Origin: Pseudomonadota bacterium
GTDB lineage: Bacteria; Pseudomonadota; Alphaproteobacteria; Caulobacterales; Aquidulcibacteraceae
Direction of reading: 5' to 3'
Length of the DNA stretch: 64,000 nucleotides
Assembly (NCBI GenBank): GCA_020161405.1
Contig: JAIUOD010000004.1
Coordinates: 62,001-126,000 of the forward strand
The notes under the pieces were generated by a model. The model had not been told where the DNA came from. It worked only from the letters and a program-made list of their open reading frames with translations, and ran no database searches. Positions 56,188 through 64,000 of this stretch are shown here, piece by piece. Made by a program: the position numbers and the translations under genes. Position 1 is the stretch's first letter; each line of letters starts with the position of its first letter.

Positions 56188-56779
56188 AGTGACCAGTTCA
56201 ATAATTAAGACTTATACTTTTCCTACTTGGGAAGTATGTTGTTTAATTTAAACCCCATAAACCCATAAATTACATCTTTGTGTGGCAGGGGCTGAGAGAT
56301 TCGAACTCACGACCCTCGGTTTTGGAGACCGATGCTCTACCAGCTGAGCTAAACCCCTATTGATGAATGCATATGAATAGCGATTTCACCAAAGCACACA
56401 AAGCACCCGTAACCAAAGCCACAGGTGCGAAGCTGCGCCTATGCCAAACAATTACAAAAAGTGCAATAGTGTGAAGCGCCAAATCAACAGTAATTGGCAA
56501 ATTCTTTTCAGAAAAAACAAATCTAAAAAGAATCGAATTTCCATTTAAAGCATTATCAGAAAGAAAAAATGCTTAGTTTTGATACAAAACATGACAATTT
56601 TGTTGCAATGTTACAACAATTTTTGTTGCAATGCGTCAAAAATGTCTTTTTTTTCGCCATTGCGATAGATTGAAATGAATTTCATGTCTAACTCAACGTC
56701 CCAAGCAAATCTTTTTGAACGCCAATTGTGGCAGCTTGGGAAGATTGTGCTTTCAACAACAAATTTAGAAAGCCACTTT
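56188..56779. other. Intergenic stretch around tRNA-Trp
   Basis: Apart from tRNA-Trp (56283-56358) I see no gene in these 592 bases. Between the tRNA and the TonB receptor the DNA is AT-rich and contains T-rich runs (about 56560-56660) that could hold the receptor promoter, but no motif is clear enough to call. Confidence 0.5.
56283..56358 (-). tRNA. tRNA-Trp (CCA)
   Basis: The minus strand gives acceptor AGGGGTT/AGCCCCT, D arm with AGCTCAGCTGGTAGAGC, anticodon arm TCGGT-CTCCAAA-ACCGA with anticodon CCA, and T arm GTTCGAATC. CCA is encoded. Position just upstream of secE-nusG is the usual one in Alphaproteobacteria. Confidence 0.97.
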
Positions 56780-58984
56780 ATGAAAATCCGTTTTTCAAAA
56801 AAACAACTTCTTGCAACTTCTATTATCGCACTTGGCGTTTCATCATTTTCGCCAATCGCTTCATTTGCACAAGATGCAAATTCAAAACAAGTTGAAACTA
56901 TAATTGTTACAGCACGTAAAAAAGCTGAAAGCACAAAAGATATTCCAATTTCTGTAAGCGCGCTTCGCGGTGATGCTTTGACTGCAATCACATCTGGCGC
57001 GGGTGATATGAACGCACTTTCTGCGCGCACACCATCATTGGTTGTCGAATCATCATTCGGCCGCACCTTCCCGCGCTTTTATATTCGCGGTCTTGGTAAT
57101 ACTGATTTCGACTTGAACGCATCGCAACCTGTTTCATTGGTTTATGATGACGTGGTTTTCGAAAACCCTGTTCTTAAAGGTTTCCCTGTTTTTGATACGG
57201 ACCGTATCGAAGTATTGCGTGGCCCACAAGGCACATTATTTGGTCGTAATACCCCTGCTGGCGTTGTTAAATTTGATAGCGTGAAACCAGGTCAAGGCCG
57301 CGCATCTTATTTCAAAGCTGGCGTTCGCAATCTTGAAGGTTATGACGCAGAAGGCGCATATGAAGCAAAATTAAGTGAAGCAGTTTCACTTCGCCTTTCT
57401 GGCCTTTACCAAAAACAAGGCGATTATATTAAAGATTTAGACCCAGCAGGTGGTTCAGAAGATCTTGGCGGCTTTGAAGAAAAAGCGGGGCGTATTCAAT
57501 TGCGTTTTAGGCCTAATGATGCGTTGGATGCAAATTTAAACCTTCATGCACGTGAACTTAATGGCACATCACAAATTTTCCGCGCCAATGCAATGACAAA
57601 AGGTCAACAAGGTTTGAATTCAAACTTCAAACGTGATGCAGTTTATTATGATGATGGTTATGGCAATCCACAAAACTTGAAATCAAAAGGCGCAAATTTC
57701 AAATTTGATTATAAATTTGGTGATTTAACTTTCACTTCTATTTCTGGTTATGAAACTTTGGATTTCTATGGTCGTGGCGATATTGATGGCGGCTCTTTGA
57801 CCATGGGCCCTGGCTTTATTCCGTTTAATTCTGATACTGCGGATGGCATTGATAATCTTGACCAATTCTCACAAGAATTCCGTCTTGCTTCTGATAAATC
57901 AAAAAATCTAAGCTGGCAGGCGGGTGCTTATTATTTCAATGAAGATATTAGCATTTATTCTTTGGCTTATTTCTCTAAAACTGGTGTATTCTCTGATGCG
58001 CGCCAAACCCAAAAAACAGAGGCTTGGGCAGTATTTGGTTCAACCACTTTCAAACCAACTGAGAAATTGGCATTAACTGCGGGTCTTCGTTATTCTGATG
58101 AAAGCAAAGATTTGGTTGCTAAAGGCGGCATCGCAAATCTTGCACCGATTAAGGCATCGACTTCTGATGGTGCCCTTTCATGGGATTTATCTGCAGTTTA
58201 CCAAGCAAATGAAGATGTAAACTTCTATGCACGCGCTGCACGTGGTTTCCGCGCCCCTGCAATCCAAGGCCGCCTATTATTCGGTACAGCAGTTACAAGT
58301 GCAAAATCTGAATTTGTAACTTCAATCGAAAGCGGTATGAAAGCTGTATTGTTTGATAAACGCCTTCGTGCAGATATTTCGGTTTTTGCTTATCAAATTG
58401 ATGATCAACAATTCACCGCAATCGGCGGCGCAGGCAATGTGAACACACTTATCAATATTGATAAAGGCGTTGCACATGGCTTTGAAGCTGAATTCCAATA
58501 TATTATCACAGATCGTTTAAGTGCAAACTTAAGTGCTTCTTATAACCGCACTGAAATTAAAGACAAAAATGCAGCGGTTGCACCATGCGGCGCACCATGT
58601 ACTGTCCTTAATCCTGTGGTTGGTGGTTTGGCACTTATTAATGGTAATGCCTTCCCGAATGCACCAGAAGTTATTTTGGATATTGGCGCAAAATATGTTC
58701 TTCCATTGGGCGATGGCAAAAAACTTACGCTTTCAACTGATTGGGCATATAAAGGCGAAACTAATTTCTTCCTTTATAAATCTGTTGAATTCTCTCAAGA
58801 AGGCTATTGGGAAGGCGGCGCACGCGCAGCACTTTCACTTAATGATGGCAAATATGAAATCGCAGCTTATGGTCGCAACATCACAAATGAAGCTGCCCTT
58901 GTTGGCGGTATCGACTTTAACAATCTAACAGGCTTCGTAAATGCACCGCGCGTTTATGGTCTTGAAGGAAAAGTAAAGTTCTAG
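56780..58984 (+). CDS. TonB-dependent outer membrane receptor
   Basis: A 734-residue active transporter of the outer membrane. It has a signal peptide (cleavage near ASFAQDAN), a TonB-box-like ETIIVTARK at about residue 38, the plug domain (about 48-165, with DRIEVLRGPQGTLFGRNTPAG) and a barrel ending in KVKF. The sequence belongs to the group abundant in Caulobacterales and Sphingomonadales, whose substrates range from iron chelates to sugars and aromatics; the substrate here is unknown. I chose ATG 56780, where the signal peptide starts, not the longer frame. A two-hairpin element follows its stop by 6 bases. Confidence 0.93.
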   Translation: MKIRFSKKQLLATSIIALGVSSFSPIASFAQDANSKQVETIIVTARKKAESTKDIPISVSALRGDALTAITSGAGDMNALSARTPSLVVESSFGRTFPRFYIRGLGNTDFDLNASQPVSLVYDDVVFENPVLKGFPVFDTDRIEVLRGPQGTLFGRNTPAGVVKFDSVKPGQGRASYFKAGVRNLEGYDAEGAYEAKLSEAVSLRLSGLYQKQGDYIKDLDPAGGSEDLGGFEEKAGRIQLRFRPNDALDANLNLHARELNGTSQIFRANAMTKGQQGLNSNFKRDAVYYDDGYGNPQNLKSKGANFKFDYKFGDLTFTSISGYETLDFYGRGDIDGGSLTMGPGFIPFNSDTADGIDNLDQFSQEFRLASDKSKNLSWQAGAYYFNEDISIYSLAYFSKTGVFSDARQTQKTEAWAVFGSTTFKPTEKLALTAGLRYSDESKDLVAKGGIANLAPIKASTSDGALSWDLSAVYQANEDVNFYARAARGFRAPAIQGRLLFGTAVTSAKSEFVTSIESGMKAVLFDKRLRADISVFAYQIDDQQFTAIGGAGNVNTLINIDKGVAHGFEAEFQYIITDRLSANLSASYNRTEIKDKNAAVAPCGAPCTVLNPVVGGLALINGNAFPNAPEVILDIGAKYVLPLGDGKKLTLSTDWAYKGETNFFLYKSVEFSQEGYWEGGARAALSLNDGKYEIAAYGRNITNEAALVGGIDFNNLTGFVNAPRVYGLEGKVKF

Positions 58985-58990
58985 GAACTC

Positions 58991-59080
58991 AAGTCGCCAC
59001 CCTCGCCCTTCGGGCTCACTCGGCGACTTGGATTTAAGCGGACTAAAAATTATAAAAAGCGTGGTTTTTATAATTTTTAG
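58991..59080 (+). repeat. Two-hairpin intergenic element, copy 2
   Basis: A first hairpin with arms AAGTCGCC/GGCGACTT (58991-59029) and inner CCC-TTC-GGG begins 6 bases after the TonB receptor stop. After 13 bases a perfect 16-bp hairpin follows (arms 59043-59058 and 59065-59080) with loop GCGTGG. Same plan as copies 1, 3 and 4. Confidence 0.75.
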
Positions 59081-59094
59081 ACATCATTTTTTAG

Positions 59095-59122
59095 AAAGCC
59101 CCGGAATTTATTTCGGGGCTTT
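59095..59122 (+). terminator. Terminator after the TonB receptor
   Basis: AAAGCCCCG pairs with CGGGGCTTT round a 10-base loop, with TTT at the end continuing to a T-rich run. It is 110 bases past the receptor stop, directly behind the two-hairpin element. Confidence 0.8.
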
Positions 59123-59246
59123 TGTTTATTTATCGACCCTATACAAACACTTTTATTAATATTCAGCAATAAAACTTAGAAACTATTATAAAAGCATTTC
59201 CCAATATTAAATCTATGCTATGCACATAAGGGAAAGAGAGGGCGAT

Positions 59247-59879
59247 ATGAAGATTATAAATAGAAAATACATTACTATTATTTCCATTATACTTTTTGGA
59301 AGTTGTTTTTCAGCCCCTAGTTATAGCGAGGGTAAAACAGTTAAAATTACGCCAAATAAACCAATCCCTAAAAAGAGTGGCCTATCAATTCTTATTGAAA
59401 ATAAAATTGAAATTATTGGCAAAAATAGTCCTTTTATTAGAATAAAAGACAAAACAACAATTCCTAATATTGAAATTTTTGATAGTAATTCAAAGATTGT
59501 GAAACTTAACGATATTGTAAAATCAAAATCTGCTATTCATTTTTGGGACACTAATTGTGCACCATGCCTTGCAGAAATGGAAGAATTTGTAAACTTTGCA
59601 CAAAAATATGAAACCAAATATGCACCCGTAATATTTATATCATTAGATGAGGATGATAAACGCGAATACGCAAACAAAAAGTTTGCCGAGCTAACAAAAG
59701 GCAGGTTTAAATCTTATTATTTTAAAACTGTTCCGCAAAAAGACGCGTTTTATGGTCACTTCATGCCGCAGACGATTTTCTATGATAAAAATAAACGTGA
59801 AACTGCGCGCGGGGTCTCTGCAAAGCACTATGCAGAAGATTCTGAGGCAATTTTTAAATACCTTGAAAAAATGCAATAG
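59247..59879 (+). CDS. Secreted thioredoxin-fold (TlpA-like) protein
   Basis: The 210-residue product has an N-terminal signal peptide or lipoprotein-like segment (IISIILFGSCFSAPSYSEG) and a thioredoxin fold from about residue 70. The redox motif is CAPC in HFWDTNCAPCLAEMEEF. A cysteine near the end of the hydrophobic stretch (GSCFS) could be a lipobox, but the -3 residue is weak. I chose ATG 59247 with GAGAGGG upstream. Likely a periplasmic thiol oxidoreductase; partner unknown. Confidence 0.85.
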   Translation: MKIINRKYITIISIILFGSCFSAPSYSEGKTVKITPNKPIPKKSGLSILIENKIEIIGKNSPFIRIKDKTTIPNIEIFDSNSKIVKLNDIVKSKSAIHFWDTNCAPCLAEMEEFVNFAQKYETKYAPVIFISLDEDDKREYANKKFAELTKGRFKSYYFKTVPQKDAFYGHFMPQTIFYDKNKRETARGVSAKHYAEDSEAIFKYLEKMQ

Positions 59880-59966
59880 CCTTACAATTAATCGCCAAAT
59901 CAATTATTTTTTTCTTTTAAGCAAAAATAATTGCCTTTTTTAAACAATTGGGCTTAAAGCTTCCTT

Positions 59967-61058
59967 ATGTCTTATAATACATTTGGTCATTTGTTTCGTG
60001 TTACTACTTGGGGTGAATCGCATGGGCCGGCGCTTGGGTGTGTGATTGATGGTTGCCCGCCAAATATCCCCCTTACCGCTTCTGATATTCAGGGGGATTT
60101 GGATAGGCGCAAACCAGGGCAGAATAAATTTGTAACCCAAAGGCGTGAAGATGATTTGGTTGAAATCCTTTCTGGTGTTTTTGAAGATGATGATACCAAT
60201 GGGCAAGTTACAACTGGCACGCCAATCAGCCTAATGATACGCAATACAGACCAACGTTCCAAAGATTATGGCGAAATTGCCAAAGCATGGCGTCCTGGGC
60301 ATGGTGATTATGTTTATGATGCCAAATATGGGGTTCGTGATTATCGCGGCGGCGGGCGAACATCGGCACGCGAAACTGCGGCACGGGTTGCGGCGGGCGC
60401 GGTTGCAAAAAAGATTTTGGGCGATGGAATTAAAATCACTGGCTATCTTACCAAAATTGGCAAGCATGAAATTGATCGTACCAAAATTGATTTAAACCAA
60501 ATCAATCAAAACCCTTTCTTTTCCCCTGACGCCTCTATTGTTCCCGTTTGGGAAGAATATTTGGATGAAATTCGCAAATCTGGCACATCAATTGGCGCAG
60601 TCGTCGAAGTTGTGGCAAGTGGCGTTCCCGTTGGTTGGGGCGCGCCCGTTTATGCCAAAATTGAAAGCGAAATTGCATCTGCCATGATGTCAATCAATGC
60701 GGTTAAAGGCGTTGAAATTGGCGCAGGTTTTGGTGCGGCTGAATTAATGGGCCATGAAAATGCTGATGAAATGTATTTGGATGAAAATGGCAAAATTGCT
60801 TTTAAATCAAACAATAATGGCGGTGTTTTAGCAGGGCTTTCAACAGGCCAAGATATTGTTGTTCGCATGAGCATTAAGCCAACCAGCAGCCTTTTAACCC
60901 CCGTCAAATCCCTAAATCGCAAACAAGAAGAAATCGACATAATTACCAAAGGCCGCCACGACCCATGCGTTGGCATCCGTGCCGTTCCAGTGGCCGAAGC
61001 TATGATGGCATGTGTTCTTGCTGATATGAAATTAATGCACAGGGCGCAGGTGGGGTAA
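59967..61058 (+). CDS. aroC: Chorismate synthase
   Basis: Makes chorismate from 5-enolpyruvylshikimate 3-phosphate with reduced FMN, the last common step to aromatic amino acids. The 363-residue protein carries the three family signatures: [17 protein letters not shown] (about 15-31), [22 protein letters not shown] (about 132, in part) and [17 protein letters not shown] (about 335). Length typical. Its stop abuts that of a convergent gene. Confidence 0.97.
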   Translation: MSYNTFGHLFRVTTWGESHGPALGCVIDGCPPNIPLTASDIQGDLDRRKPGQNKFVTQRREDDLVEILSGVFEDDDTNGQVTTGTPISLMIRNTDQRSKDYGEIAKAWRPGHGDYVYDAKYGVRDYRGGGRTSARETAARVAAGAVAKKILGDGIKITGYLTKIGKHEIDRTKIDLNQINQNPFFSPDASIVPVWEEYLDEIRKSGTSIGAVVEVVASGVPVGWGAPVYAKIESEIASAMMSINAVKGVEIGAGFGAAELMGHENADEMYLDENGKIAFKSNNNGGVLAGLSTGQDIVVRMSIKPTSSLLTPVKSLNRKQEEIDIITKGRHDPCVGIRAVPVAEAMMACVLADMKLMHRAQVG

Positions 61059-61802
61059 TTATTCCTTAATAACCTTACAGCTTGGCAGGCTTTCCCTATC
61101 CATATCTTCCATACCAAAGCGTATGCGGGTGATTTTTTGATCTGCGAATGCTTTGATTGCAGATTTATTTCGCGCCTCATTACAATTTATATCGTCAGAT
61201 ATTTTTGCGCCTTCGCTTTTAAAATCGGCGGATAATTTATTGGCAACCAATGATGTTTGTTCGTTAATTGCAGGGTCAATTATAAAATCAATTGCAAGAT
61301 ATCCATCTTCTTTTTTAAGACCATAACGAAACTCGACAGGTTCGAATTTAGCCTCACCACATTCAACAAAGCATTTGCTATAAAATTCGGTTTCAGGCTT
61401 TGAAATATCTTTTATAATAATTTCATTTGCGGTTTTTTGGGGTGATAGTGAATGGAAAATATCGGTGAATTTGAATGTGCATGTCGGTGATATTTCAACC
61501 TCCATAGCCTCGATAATACCGTCATATTGCGGGTTTACACGCCCTTCATTGCGAAAAACCCATAATCTTACTTTGCAATTATCGATTATATAATCGCGCT
61601 TACGACCATCAACCTTAACCGCAGTACCAAGTATTTTTGATAATTTACGATAATTTTTGCCAATTGTATCTTCATCAAGTAATTTATCTAAATTACCTCT
61701 TTCAGCCTTTGGCGTATCGCCAAAATCAACTTTTACCGAAGTTTGCGCAAATGCAATCCTTGGGGCGAGCAAAAGCAAAAGAAAGATAAAAATTTTCTTC
61801 AT
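61059..61802 (-). CDS. Secreted protein of unknown function
   Basis: I do not recognise it. The 247-residue product begins with a signal peptide (MKKIFIFLLLLLAPRIAFAQT) and continues with a mixed sequence containing four or more cysteines, including CTFKF, SKCFVECGEA and a C-terminal ESLPSCKVIKE, so disulfides in the periplasm are likely. It converges on aroC with no gap. Confidence 0.65.
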   Translation of the reverse strand: MKKIFIFLLLLLAPRIAFAQTSVKVDFGDTPKAERGNLDKLLDEDTIGKNYRKLSKILGTAVKVDGRKRDYIIDNCKVRLWVFRNEGRVNPQYDGIIEAMEVEISPTCTFKFTDIFHSLSPQKTANEIIIKDISKPETEFYSKCFVECGEAKFEPVEFRYGLKKEDGYLAIDFIIDPAINEQTSLVANKLSADFKSEGAKISDDINCNEARNKSAIKAFADQKITRIRFGMEDMDRESLPSCKVIKE

Positions 61803-61953
61803 AATGTTCCCGACGTGACAATCGTAAATACGAAATTATTTTTTTCTAATATAATTTCAAAAAAAACTATAAACAACCATTAAGTCTGTTTTTGGGCATA
61901 ATCTGGGCAATGCGCCGCACTTTTCATCACGAATATTTTTGTTAAAAAGCATT

Positions 61954-62532
61954 ATGACACTTATTTTGGTTAGACACGGCGAAACCCAATTTAATATTGA
62001 AAGCAGGCTTCAAGGCTCTATGGATAGCCCTCTGACTGGACACGGCGAAATGCAGGCCGAAATAATTGGAAATCACATAAAAAAACTTTATGATGTTTCA
62101 AATTTTACTTTTGATGCAAGCCCACAAGGGCGCGCCTTTACAACCGCCAATATTATTAAAGAACGCCTTGAATATAAGGGTGAGATTAATTTCACCCCAT
62201 CCCTTCGTGAAGTAAGTTTTGGGGATTGGGAAGGTTTAACGCGTCAAGAATTAATTGATAATTTTGATTATGACACCTCGGTTTGCACGCGCGTTAATTG
62301 GGCAAATTCATGCATATCAGGGGAAAGCTTTAAAGATGCGCGTGATCGTGTTCAAAGGTGGCTTGATAGGTCGGTTTTGCAAAATAAGATTGTGGTTTCG
62401 CATGGCGTTACTTTGTCAATTTTACGCGGTCTCTATCTTGGGCTTTCACAGGATAAAATGCTTGGTCTTTCTATATCGCAAAACTATTTTCATGTTTTAG
62501 AAAATGGTAAAGAAAGCGCAATCCACGCCTAA
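61954..62532 (+). CDS. Histidine phosphatase family protein (phosphoglycerate-mutase-like)
   Basis: Phosphatase of 192 residues with the RHGET motif at about residues 7-11 (LILVRHGETQFN), the arginine/glutamate-containing ASPQGRAFTTANII and LREVSFGDWEGL, and the second catalytic His in IVVSHGVTL (about 152). It differs in its helices from the one at 3294. I chose ATG 61954 rather than the TTG five codons earlier. Substrate unknown; a phosphosugar or nucleotide is possible. Confidence 0.9.
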   Translation: MTLILVRHGETQFNIESRLQGSMDSPLTGHGEMQAEIIGNHIKKLYDVSNFTFDASPQGRAFTTANIIKERLEYKGEINFTPSLREVSFGDWEGLTRQELIDNFDYDTSVCTRVNWANSCISGESFKDARDRVQRWLDRSVLQNKIVVSHGVTLSILRGLYLGLSQDKMLGLSISQNYFHVLENGKESAIHA

Positions 62533-63288
62533 TTATTTGCATTGATTTGGGGATTTGGCACAATCCAGATTAAATTCTTCCAATAAAGAATTACGTGCTA
62601 ATTCACCAATTTCAGTATCAGCACGACCAATTTCAATAAGCATTTGTTTGGCTTTTGCTTTATCTAATTTCACGCCTTTACCTTCAAGATATGCGTATGC
62701 AACATCAATTTTTGCCTGTTCAGAACCGCTTACAATGGCTTTATTATAATAATTAAATGCTTTGGTAGGGTTGGCAGGAATTGGTAATTCAGTTCCCTTA
62801 TTATAAATACGCCCAAGTTCTACCATGGCTTCTAAATGCCCAAGATTTGCCGCTTTCTCATAATATTGAATTGCGGGCATTGCCTGTTTAACATTTCCAG
62901 CACTTCCCATAATTTCGAAACCAAGGGCGTATAAAGCGTATTTATTATTAAGTGCAGCGGCCTTTTTAAACCAAATTCGCGCCTTATCTGCACTCCCTGT
63001 TGCGCCATTTCCAGCATTTAGGCCCATGAAATATTGGGCATTCGAATCATTATTATTAGCCGCCGCTTCAATTATTTGGCGATTTTGGGCAAAATTTATT
63101 TTCTTTAGAATTGCAACATCGCCAAGGGTTTCAACCTCGCGATCACTAATTCCCCAAGATGTCACATCTGTAGTTTTTATTATATTTGTTGATACAAAAC
63201 TTGGATTTTGTGCTTGCGCATTGACACCACTTGCTGAAATCACGCAAAGGCCAATTATATAAAAAATATTTTTTGAAAATTTGCGCAT
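62533..63288 (-). CDS. Secreted Sel1-repeat protein
   Basis: The 251-residue product has a signal peptide (cleavage near GVNAQAQN) and at least four Sel1-like repeats from about residue 78 (AQYFMGLNAGNGATGSADKARIWFKKAA, in part; YALGFEIMGSAGNVKQAMPAIQYYEKAA, in part; MVELGRIYNKG; VAYAYLEGKG). SLR proteins are scaffolds for protein binding, often in the periplasm. Its stop abuts that of the phosphatase gene. Confidence 0.85.
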   Translation of the reverse strand: MRKFSKNIFYIIGLCVISASGVNAQAQNPSFVSTNIIKTTDVTSWGISDREVETLGDVAILKKINFAQNRQIIEAAANNNDSNAQYFMGLNAGNGATGSADKARIWFKKAAALNNKYALYALGFEIMGSAGNVKQAMPAIQYYEKAANLGHLEAMVELGRIYNKGTELPIPANPTKAFNYYNKAIVSGSEQAKIDVAYAYLEGKGVKLDKAKAKQMLIEIGRADTEIGELARNSLLEEFNLDCAKSPNQCK

Positions 63289-63368
63289 CTATCACCTCTA
63301 TTTGACGTAAGCTTATTTTACTCTAAATAACATAAAAACTAAAATTAAATTTATATGTGGTATCAAAT

Positions 63369-64000
63369 ATGGGCGAAATTAAGGACATTGAAGTAAGTAA
63401 TATTTTCCTTTTATTGCTTGCATTTGTTGCATCATTGGGCTTTGCCCTAACATTGCCACAAGATGGAATGATTTTGAAAATCAGTGCGACTATTTTTGTC
63501 ATTGGCATTTGGGTAATTGGACTTTGTTTTCACGAATTTTCACATGCGCTTTCTTCATATATTTTTGGCGACACTTCTATAATTGACAAAGGCTATTTAA
63601 GCCTAAACCCATTATTATTTTCTGATTTTCGCCTTTCAATTATTTTCCCAATAATCATACTTTTGATTGGCGGCTTACCTTTACCTGGTGGGGCGGTTTA
63701 TCTGCGCCATGATTTATTAAAAACGCGCACTCATATAGCCCTTACCTATTTGGCGGGGCCATTTGCAAACATAATTTTGGGCATTGTGCTTTGCTTATTG
63801 ATTATTGCACTTCCTGATGGTTCACAATTTTTAAATTTAAAAGGCGCAATTGCAATTAGCGCATTTTTCCAATTTTACAGCGCAATATTCAACCTATTAC
63901 CAATTCCAAGTTTTGATGGCTTTGGCGCCTTGGCGGTATTTTTGCCGCCAGATATCCAAATCAAAGCCCAAAAAATTGGTGCATTGGCATTTGCTTTTAT
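63369..64000 (+). CDS. Site-2 protease family (M50) membrane metalloprotease, cut by window end
   Basis: Reading from ATG 63369 gives at least 210 residues with no stop before the window end. The zinc motif HEFSHA (about residue 57) and the second zinc-ligand motif NLLPIPSFDGFG (about 180) mark the M50 family, and five or more hydrophobic segments are visible. It is a small S2P without a PDZ domain in the visible part. The role, for example sigma-factor signalling, cannot be told. No start motif upstream is strong. Confidence 0.85.
   Translation, partial: MGEIKDIEVSNIFLLLLAFVASLGFALTLPQDGMILKISATIFVIGIWVIGLCFHEFSHALSSYIFGDTSIIDKGYLSLNPLLFSDFRLSIIFPIIILLIGGLPLPGGAVYLRHDLLKTRTHIALTYLAGPFANIILGIVLCLLIIALPDGSQFLNLKGAIAISAFFQFYSAIFNLLPIPSFDGFGALAVFLPPDIQIKAQKIGALAFAF

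Overview
The window reads as a contiguous piece of a low-GC (by eye around 40 percent) alphaproteobacterial chromosome. Pointers to Alphaproteobacteria are a MipZ-type division ATPase, a PdxA-independent DXP/isoprenoid operon xseB-ispA-dxs, GatCAB, a methylcrotonyl-CoA carboxylase / isovaleryl-CoA dehydrogenase set for leucine breakdown, a Caulobacterales-style TonB-dependent receptor and the order trpT-secE-nusG-rplKA-rplJL-rpoBC. A Caulobacterales-like host is my best guess, not a proof.

Layout. 0-3.2 kb: isoprenoid precursor operon on the minus strand. 3.3-7.3 kb: histidine phosphatase, mipZ with an upstream secreted Pro/Lys-rich protein, a sterol-desaturase-family protein. 7.3-18.7 kb: leucine catabolism (mccA, hydratase, mccB, ivd), interrupted by a beta-barrel/patatin pair, a periplasmic or membrane-anchored protein and a higher-GC AraC/CPBP pair that looks acquired. 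18.8-26 kb: cell-envelope genes (lysozyme-like membrane protein, MgtE, L,D-transpeptidase, LipB, an Ivy-like lysozyme inhibitor, a PagL-like deacylase), tRNA-Leu(GAG) and an orphan SpoA/FliN domain. 26-28 kb: a small accessory patch with an RHH antitoxin, a frameshifted ParE toxin and a two-gene module of the LPO_1073/Vpar_1526 type. 28-42 kb: GatCAB, acyltransferase, RhlE-like helicase, transporters and small metabolic enzymes. 42-56.4 kb: the RNA polymerase/ribosomal protein cluster. 56.7-64 kb: TonB receptor, thioredoxin-like protein, aroC, a second histidine phosphatase, a Sel1-repeat protein and a site-2 protease cut by the window edge.

The most notable thing is a probable complete retron lodged between rplL and rpoB (about 51.05-52.66 kb, minus strand): a candidate msr-msd RNA bounded by a 7-base inverted repeat, a 56-residue basic hydrophobic protein with a good Shine-Dalgarno, an XRE-type regulator, and a reverse transcriptase with the retron NAxxH and xTG motifs. 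It separates rpoBC from the ribosomal protein genes and lies behind an rplL terminator, so rpoBC must be read from inside or beyond the insertion.

A second notable signal is a family of four intergenic elements. Each has a first hairpin, about 12-14 bases of spacer, then a perfect 16-bp hairpin whose stem sequence differs at every site while the 6-base loop stays GCGTGG (once GCGTCG). Two of them start within 7 bases of a stop codon (rpoC and the TonB receptor). Other repeats are a MITE-like 140-155 bp element in two copies and a 56-bp palindrome repeated three times in an hxlR divergent promoter region.
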